Below, one piece after another: positions 56,817-64,000 of a stretch of DNA of 64,000 nt (within the stretch, counting starts at the first letter, position 1; each line of letters begins with the position of its first letter). Origin of the DNA: Pestalotiopsis fici W106-1 (taxonomy: Eukaryota; Ascomycota; Sordariomycetes; Amphisphaeriales; Sporocadaceae); the NCBI RefSeq assembly GCF_000516985.1, contig NW_006917095.1, positions 2,795,077-2,859,076 on the forward strand, given 5' to 3'. The position numbers were made by a program, and so were the translations under genes. The notes under the pieces were generated by a model. The model saw only the letters and a list, made by a program, of their open reading frames with translations. It searched no databases and was not told the origin of the DNA.

Positions 56817-58700
56817 TTATGCCCGATTGATATCAGCCTTGGTTTGAAATTCCTCGATAATCTTATCCGCCCCAGCAATGGCAAAGCAAACAGCCGTGAG
56901 CGTGGGGTTGCAAGCCGCACCCGTTGGAATGACATTGCATCCGCCCACCACGAGATTCTTCGTGTCCCAAACGCGCCCATATCGATCGCAGACACTGTCC
57001 TTTTTGCTCGTGCCCGCCCGCGTGGTGCCGCTAATATGTAGAGCGCTCCCGGGAACAAGGAACTTGGGCTCGGCGCCGGGGAGGAAGCCGCCCAGCTTGG
57101 AAGCCACGAGACACATGTCCTCCATCATCCGGTGGGTGCGCTCTGCATCTTCCTTGGGGACCTCGTAGTGGAACGTGGGCTGCGGCATGCCAAACTGGTC
57201 GGTGATGGCTTTGGAAAATGACACATGGTTGCTCTCGACGGGCGCAATCCAGCCGAACCAGCGAAGGTCTACAACAAGACGCTGGTCAATGGTGGAGGGT
57301 ACCTGACCATATGAAAAGGCGTCGCGGTGGATCTGTGTGTGCCAAGGGTAGTTCTCGGAAACGGGCGTGTAGACTTGCGGGTCCAAGTCGGTGAAGGGGA
57401 AAGGCAAAGGGTCGTGGGGATGCTTTTTATGATGTTCGTTTACTTTTTTGGCCCAGTCCGGATTGGTGCTGTGTTCGACCTCGTCCACGAGACTACGCGA
57501 GAGGACAATTTGACAGAATGCCATGGTCTGCTCGGTGAGATATTTTCCCTGTTAAACATCAAGTTAGACTATAATCTGATTTTGGTCGAAAACAGGAAAA
57601 AGAAATAGAAAAAAAAAAAGACGGCACCACTTACCAATGCTGGTAGCTGTTCAGGTGATGAGTTCCAGCCCGAGTTGAACATGATGCCAGGTGTCAGCAC
57701 AGCTCCAGCACAAAGCACATACTTTCTAGCTCTGATCAGAAACTTTTTGTCGGTCTTGAGATCCTTGCATAGGGCACCAAGAACAACGCCGTCAGGACTT
57801 GTGTCATGGCTCGTAATCAATTGGATACATTGAACTTGCGACCTAAGGGTAAAGTTCTTGGCACCAGGATTGTCGGCAGTCTTGGCGATATCCCCAAAGA
57901 GAGTTGCGGAGCAAGACCACTCAAAGTAGGTCTGATCTGGCAGCTTTTGTGCTGCCAAGGGCATGGGCTTGAATTCGCGATCGCCATGGTGGTAATGTCC
58001 TTTGCGCAAGGTATCTAGGACCAGCTGCTGACGAATGGAGTCGTTGTAGAGGGTGCTGTTGGTCTTGATGCGCTCCTCGGCTTCCCCGTACAGAGCATCC
58101 CACTCGCTGTCATTGAAAAGATCCGACCGCTCTAGTTTTGGATGCTGTCGTGGTGTACAATTTGTCCAGTGGGAACCCATGCCACCGACAACACGCGTGG
58201 CAGCAGCGGCTGGTAGGTTGTAGTAGCTGTCTTGACACGGGTTCTGACCATTGTGTATGGTAGCGGTACTGGCATCGATGGACCACGCAGATGGATCCAA
58301 ATTCAGAGACGGAGCCGCGCGCGGGTCTGTAGGGACGGAAAGAAGATTGAGTTCGCCTTGCACCACGCTGGGCTCCGGCGTTAGCAACGCAAGGTCTTAT
58401 TATGCTCACATGCTATACATACTTGATGAAACTATTAATGTCTTTTTGCACGACAAAGTTGTTCTTCTTGTGGTCTCCAGGAATGGGGGTCTCTCTAAAT
58501 GTTTGTAAGTAGGTCAAGCCATGTGTTTACCAAAGGCGAAGCATGACAAAGACTTACTGAGCTCCCAACTCAACCATGAGAACCTGGATGCCAGCATCGA
58601 CCAGCTTTCGACCATAGGTGGCACCAACTGGGCCAGACCCCACGATCAGAACCTCGGTCTCAACAACTGGAGCATTATTTGGAACAGATGTGGAAGTCAT
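56817..58700 (-). CDS. Pyranose 2-oxidase (GMC oxidoreductase family)
   Basis: Oxidises glucose and other aldopyranoses at C-2 with FAD, making 2-keto sugars and hydrogen peroxide. Exons 58700-58558, 58494-58423, 58367-57635 and 57548-56817 give 559 aa. The Rossmann motif is VLIVGSGPVGATYGRKLVDAG near the N terminus (VLIVGSGPVGATYGRKLVDA in the first exon), with the FAD-ribose Glu in VLMVELGAQ. RVVGGMGSHWTNCTP corresponds to the site where pyranose oxidases bind FAD covalently through His. GSALHISGTTRAG and GAACNPTLTAV supply the catalytic His/Asn pair, and RVWDTKNLVVGGCNVIPTGA is the C-terminal GMC block. No clear signal peptide. An in-frame ATG at 58748 would add 16 residues. It may form a pair with the LD-carboxypeptidase gene. 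Confidence 0.87.
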
Positions 58701-59809
58701 GGTGATGAATTGATAATGTAACTCCAGTGATTTGTGATTATGATACACAAGACGGCTTTATGCAAGATGTGAGTTAAAGTAGCAATGTCGAGTATCTTGG
58801 ACGACAGATTGAGGGCGTCAACAGCTCGTATTTATATTCATGGTCTAGTATACCACAGCATTCTAGACAAGATACCGTGGCAACGAAACGCAAAGCTTTG
58901 CTTCCCAATTGTGAAGCTTATCGTAGCTCCATGTGGGGCAGTCAGACTGTAAAAGTCACTTCATAATTGCATGATCTCAATGCCGCCGCGTATAATCCCC
59001 AGTGCGGAGCTTCCATATTGGTGTTAGATACCAGCCGGACGAGAGTTTGTACAATCTTTTCACATGCATGCGTCGACTTGATTGATACCTCCTCTGTGTC
59101 CCAGAAACATTTTTCATTGGTGAAAAACAGAAAAGCTAGTTTAACAATCACGGAAAGCACTGTTGTGATTTGCGTTCAGCTAGGAGTTCAGCCTTGGCCC
59201 AAGCCACAGTGAAACTTCAAAGTGAGGAAATGGCCCCAAACTCTATATTTCGTCTTTTCTCCAATAGAATATGTTTGCAATAGAAGAGTCAAGTGAATTA
59301 AGGCTTTGCAGCCTTACGTGAGCCAATTGAGGCTGGCTGATGGAAAGTTACAGGGTTTACTCGACCCTGAGCCTGCCTTGATTATTCTATACATACTGTA
59401 ATTCATTGTAGATTGGCATATGCCTTATCGTCAACAGCCACTGGATTCATTGCGATATGACACTTGAAGTATATTCAATGATTCGTCGTTGTCCTGCTAC
59501 ATGCATGTGTGGAGGATGGCAACTTAGTTGTTAGTTGCTCTAGGCTCGAGGAGGATTGAGGTTTGAACTCGCTCCATTACTTGAGAATTATTTCTCGCTG
59601 CTGCCAAATTTAATGATCATGCATGTGGCGGTGGAAATAATACGTTCTCGTCCTGGCTCGCATTCACGTGAGGCTGTGTATTTGCTCTGCGCGCCACCAT
59701 GCGAGGAACTCATGTGTGCCAGGATGAAAGGCATATATGGAGTAGGCACTCATCTATTTCGGTGCGACAAATTCTTTCTTGAAACATATATGCATATTGA
59801 GTATGATTA
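58701..59809. other. Intergenic region, no supported gene
   Basis: 1.1 kb upstream of the pyranose oxidase and downstream of the 916-aa protein gene. No coding or structural signal is recognised. Confidence 0.55.
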
Positions 59810-62610
59810 TCAAAATATAAACACACAAGCTGGGAAGGCCTCAATGCACTTCCAACAAACCTCTTTCGGGCAGATAATTATGTTACTAACCTGAAAATCA
59901 CCCCTTCTTACGCCTTGAGACAAGAACGATGCAATAGCTAGTCTAGCGACCCAATTTCCATGTGCGCGCACCACCACATTGCCTAAACGCGCTTCCCGTA
60001 GTTCATCCCAGGATTCGATTGATATCATTCGCAACGTGAAAGGCTCGTCCTTTGTGTGCGTACAAGCGCTTTGCGGAGGAAGCGTCGATATGATGTCGTC
60101 TTTAAGAGCCCGAAGGATATCCACGTCACCAATCCAGTTTCCGGTGTCGCGTATCGAAATAACAGATTCCAGGCGGATCAGTTGCGCATCCTGTTTGCCT
60201 GTAGAACCTCGCTCTGCTATGAACCTTTCCCAATCTGTAAAAGATAAATGTACCGAGGTAGACCGGAAACAGTTTTCGCGCCTGCCATCAAATATGTTTT
60301 TATTGATGACTCTCCAAGAGGTCACGCTTGGAGAGGACACTATTGGCTCTTCGACAGTAGAAAACATAACAAAACCTGGTCGACCAATGTTTCCTAGTAC
60401 CCTTGCAACGCCACGATCGTAATACGCATTGATAGGGTCACACAGTAACTGTAAACTATATTAATAATTGTTGGTTTAGGGATGAGGTGATATGTAACCT
60501 TTTTCGGGACGTACAAGGAGTCCCCAATTGATATGCCACATATGTTTTCTGGAATGTCCAGTGGCTCAACATTGTGGTCGGATACAAAATACGACAAAAT
60601 ACTGAATTGTTTTTGGAGTAAAGTTGGTGAAGCTAAATCAAGCCTCTTACGAAAGGATATCCATCCAGCTCGGCTCAGCGGTCGTAAAAAGGTCTGGAGC
60701 CGAATTGTTGGGCTGGAGATATACTTGAAAACTCTTTCGTAAGCAAAGGCTAAATTTTCCAAGACCAAAGTTACTTCATCTTCCGGCAGGTAAAATAACA
60801 AGAGGTCTTTTTCGAGAGCCCATAGAAGGTCTCCTAAGTCAATCTGAGGTCTCAATATGGCCGGCTGTGTAGGATCGTACTTAACGTAGATGGCAGTCGA
60901 ATTAGTATCGCCAAACCATTCAGTCATTGGGGTCGTTTGAGCGCCTTGGCGCCTTTGAACGAATGGAGCTTGGTCGACATAGTGAATCCGTGCTTGCTTG
61001 GAATTGTTGTAGTGAACCTCCGTTGGACTAGCTCTCGGATCAGACGGGTTCCACCGCGCATGCGGAAGACCCTGACAAGATGCACCACGCTTCGCGGGAT
61101 TCTCTGGGAAGACGGAAGCCCATTCCGTTCCTCTAAAACCATTGCACCGTATGATGCACTCGGGAGGGTCGGAGCTCTGGTTGAGGATTCGGCCAGCCAA
61201 TCGTCTGAGGAATAAGATCCTCGCCTCGTTATTTTTCAAATGAGCAAGAAATTCTCTTTCATTAAGGTAGAATACTGGCTGGATAGGTTGATTACCACGT
61301 GACTCCGTTCTGCCTGATAGAAACTCCGGCCGATTGATACCAAGATTCACAAACGGAGAGTTGATCGTTGGTTCTCGAAGATAGGCACTAGCTGCTTCCG
61401 CTAAATGTTCTATTCCTTGAAGAAGCAAAGGAATAGAGGGATTTTGGCGCAATTTCGCAGCCATAGCCATCAGAACCTTTGCTAGAAGCGGAACCTCTTC
61501 CCATGAAATATTCCACAGAGTCATGACTCTGCCCAAGGTTGCGAGCATCAGTTCGTGAAAAGAAATGTGATCTGGATTGCTTTGTACCCATCCCTGGCTT
61601 TCGACGGGTCTTCCATAGAATTTGAGATTTGCAAGAGAAAGAGACCATGTAATACCGCTTGTGGGAGTGCTTGCCGAGGTTGCACATCCCAGTGTCAATA
61701 CGCCACCAGGTTTGACGAGGGCATCCTGCATCGGTATGTCGAGGGTCTGGGCTCCAAAGATTTGCATATCCGGATAGATATGCCAAGCCGCAAGACCAAG
61801 AAGAGCCGCGCCATCGTGGATCTCTTGAGGAGTGCCAGATACGAGCCTTTCCATCACAGTCAAGGCCTTGATCCAAGCTTCATTGACACTCGAGTATAAG
61901 TTTGTGCCACCGCTTATAGGTAGTTGGATATTTTGGACTATCAGACGAAGTTGAGTCTGCTGCTTCGCCATGATTGAATTGGCAGTCTGTAGCCAGGCCC
62001 TCGCGCTGGCGTCCCAAGCAGCAAGCTGGGCGCGGGGGATGTCTTGCTGAGCGGCAGCAGTTGCAAGAGAGAAAGGCAGCGAGTCTCCTCTCTCCAACTG
62101 ATCAGCAATCACACGACGCCTCTCTTTCACAAGCTCATCCCATATGGAAATGGCCTCTGGTGGATCCCAAATCTTGGCGAGCATACTGGCAAGCAAATGA
62201 ACATGTAAAGCACTGCCATGAGCTGGCTCTGATGATGTTGCAGCTGCCCAAATCGAAGTTGCGTCGATTCCAGAGTATGGCGCAAACATTGAATTGGCAA
62301 AGTCCGTAGACTCCTGACTAGATGCTGTCTTTGAGATCTCTGAGACACGCTGACCATATGCTTTAAGAAGATTGGGTGTGTCAGGGCAAATGCCGTTGAG
62401 TAGAGCTGCCAGGCGGCGAGCTGTGACGTGACTTGACCCGCTCTCTGCATCCTGTTTTCGCTGGGTTGACAAGAGGGCACCAATAGGTTGGTATTCTTTT
62501 GGTGCGTCATATTTGACGAGACAGAAGTCGAAATTGATGTTCGCTGCAGCGACGGTCACCTCGTTCGTGGCACTGGCAAGAGCAGCCTGTAGTCGCCCAA
62601 TCTGCGACAT
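59810..62610 (-). CDS. 916-aa protein of a widespread fungal family of unknown function
   Basis: Exons 62610-60499 and 60448-59810 (50-nt intron). ATG 62610 starts MSQIGRLQAALASATNEVTV and is chosen because the conserved block INFDFCLVKYDAPKEYQPIG follows at about residue 20; the frame is open a further 72 codons upstream. Other conserved-looking blocks are ARRLAALLNGICPDTPNLLKAYG-type sequence, APYSGIDATSIWAAATS, SALHVHLLASMLAKIWDP, WDASARAWLQTAN, GITWSLSLANLKFYGRPV and, in exon 2, LLCDPINAYYDRGVARVLGNIGRPG. The C terminus has CPKEVCWKCIEAFPACVF. I recall this as a large multi-copy family in Fusarium-like fungi with no known domain or function. No signal peptide, membrane segment or catalytic motif is visible. 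Confidence 0.78.
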
Positions 62611-64000
62611 TGTGTCGAAAGTGACACGCCGACCCCACAGATGGCGAATGTCTACACTTACAGACAAATGAAACAAAAGAAGAGAGCACTCATTGAAGTA
62701 TTTGTGTGCGCACTCAAATGACATGGTCACATCAGCTGCATCGGGGTGAGGGCCAAGGCATACTGCAACTGCATGACGTGTCGCCCAACACAGCCTCAGC
62801 CAGTTGCAGAGCAACACTTTTATCATTGGCTGGATTTGCTTCTTCCCTCCCAGCGCAACGTTGGAAAGCGGGTTGATGGACTCGGCCCAAACGACTTCGA
62901 CAACATCTATCTCATGAAGCTGGTGAACTTACAGCGTTGGCCCAACATCGCATATCCCAATTACATGCCACCACAAAAAGTCTATTATCAAGCAAATCTC
63001 TGCACTATTGCAATTCACAGGTATCTATATAGACAGTATGCAAGTGAAGAGAATCGCTTTAGAAGAATGCCACTTGTTCAGCCTATGAAGCTCAACTTTT
63101 TTTTTTTTTTCCGAGGCTGGCGTGCGGATTCATTTCCCATCCACAGTGTCGATGATGCCCCGATTTAATGACACTTCTGGGCAGTGCAGATTCCAGCCTG
63201 CAGGCCCCCTGGTCAGCCCGATCAATGGCAAATCTCAGAGAGACTGCAACATTGTTTTCACTGCTCGCCCAGCATGGGCATACTCGAGTTCAGGCACACC
63301 GATATTTGTAGCTTCTGCACGCTCTAGGCGTTCTCAGCGGGTCGGTATCCAACCTAGGTAAATTGTGATTTCGGCACGATCGAATAGGAAGGGCATAATC
63401 TACACAGCGCATACCTCTCACAGCCACAAATCGTTTCGAGAAGACCAACACAAAATAGTATTCTCCTGCACAATCATTACGAGCTCTGAAAGCAACGAAT
63501 TCTAATGGGAATGCAGTTGATCGGGTCTTTGGCACTCTTTGTTGTGGGAATGTCTTTTAGCCCCGGACTTTTGACAGTAGTACCCGTCACCCTGCCAGAA
63601 CAATCAGAATACAATGGCGGTACTATAACTGGACGTCGCAACGGCTGTGCTGGAGACGGCCAGCTGGTTGATAACCATAAACTACTACAACGAAAAAAAA
63701 AAGAAGATTAAAAGATGCATGCAAATCTATAATAGTACTTAATCTACATGAAAAGCAAGGATTCGGACCTGAGGGCGGAAGTTACAGTCTAGCGTGGTAA
63801 TAAAGCTACAACACTTTGCTGTGTTATAGGCTCTCTTTGTAGCAATGGCTCCCTTTTCGCCGAGTATAGGTAGGTGTATCCTGAACGACTGGAATAGTAC
63901 TTAGATCGGCGACGGTTGAGAAATCCCTGGTGTTGTATGTTCTTCTTTTTACCATTTCTGTGTGTGTATTCAGACATGTCTTTTGCCGTCATTGCTACTC
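62611..64000. other. Right-edge region, no supported gene
   Basis: Holds promoter-like DNA of the 916-aa gene, a T-run at about 63098-63110, several short frames without domain, and the partial 5S copy at 63885-63941. Confidence 0.5.
63885..63941 (+). pseudogene. 3'-half copy of a 5S rRNA gene
   Basis: Aligns by eye with the last 55-60 bases of the 5S gene at 29551-29670: GAATAGTACTTAGATCGGCG and CCCTGGTGTTGTATGT are shared with few changes, and a T-run follows. The first half (ACATACGACC and the loop B region) is absent. It is a truncated copy and cannot fold into complete 5S rRNA. Confidence 0.78.

Noticed and set aside
59810..59895. Intron at the end of the 916-aa protein, donor GTTAGT near 59892
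   Set aside because: Reading through keeps a C-x5-C-x2-C-like tail (CPKEVCWKC) that fits the family end, and no convincing downstream exon was found.
1..64000. tRNA genes, CRISPR arrays, telomere repeats, intact transposons
   Set aside because: By eye I found no tRNA B-box in a cloverleaf context, no spaced direct repeats, no TTAGGG arrays, and no transposase or reverse transcriptase motif. A tRNA scan would be more reliable than reading.

Overview
This window is nuclear DNA of a filamentous ascomycete (Pezizomycotina). Genes carry many 49-110 nt introns with GTAAGT/GTATGT-type donors and CTGAC/CTAAC branch sites. The gene families are typical of such fungi (Zn2Cys6 factor, HET-domain protein, NACHT-ankyrin NLR, DUF3433 membrane protein), and a dispersed single 5S rRNA gene is present. 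A sordariomycete, perhaps in the Hypocreales, is plausible but not provable from the sequence. There is one assembly gap of 100 N at 50651-50750.

Left part (1-22 kb), conserved-looking. About 5 kb without a convincing gene is followed by IWR1 (minus; RNA polymerase II import factor), a divergent CBM48 glycogen-binding-type protein ending in a predicted tail anchor, and a Myb/SANT-like protein with an alanine/proline-rich tail. Next come a 14-exon group II PLP decarboxylase of 1085 aa containing a 5-nt micro-exon (minus), a secreted protein (minus) and a Zn2Cys6 transcription factor (plus) that shares a divergent promoter with it.

Middle part (22-50 kb), accessory in character. It opens with a decayed polyketide-synthase ketosynthase fragment and continues with a large NLR-type gene (alpha/beta-hydrolase, NACHT, ankyrin repeats, C-terminal membrane hairpin) and a 5S rRNA gene. 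A small orphan protein, two polytopic membrane proteins, a small secreted protein and a 1283-aa double-DUF3433 membrane protein follow. A roughly 2.4 kb gene-poor stretch with degraded sequence separates these from a CCCH zinc finger plus double CbxX-type AAA+ protein.

Right part (50-64 kb). A HET-domain protein with a very acidic repeat interrupted by the assembly gap is followed by a HET-like gene relic next to AT-rich DNA. Then come an LD-carboxypeptidase-like (MccF/S66) protein, a pyranose 2-oxidase and a 916-aa protein of a widespread fungal family of unknown function, all on the minus strand. A 3'-half copy of a 5S rRNA gene lies at the right edge.

The density of NLR, HET and AAA+ genes, gene relics and AT-rich scars right of about 22 kb suggests a lineage-variable segment involved in non-self recognition or stress response, joined to a conserved segment. 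This is inference from gene content. Exon borders were placed by hand from splice signals, reading frame and recalled family motifs. The 5' ends of the NLR and AAA+ genes are the least certain.
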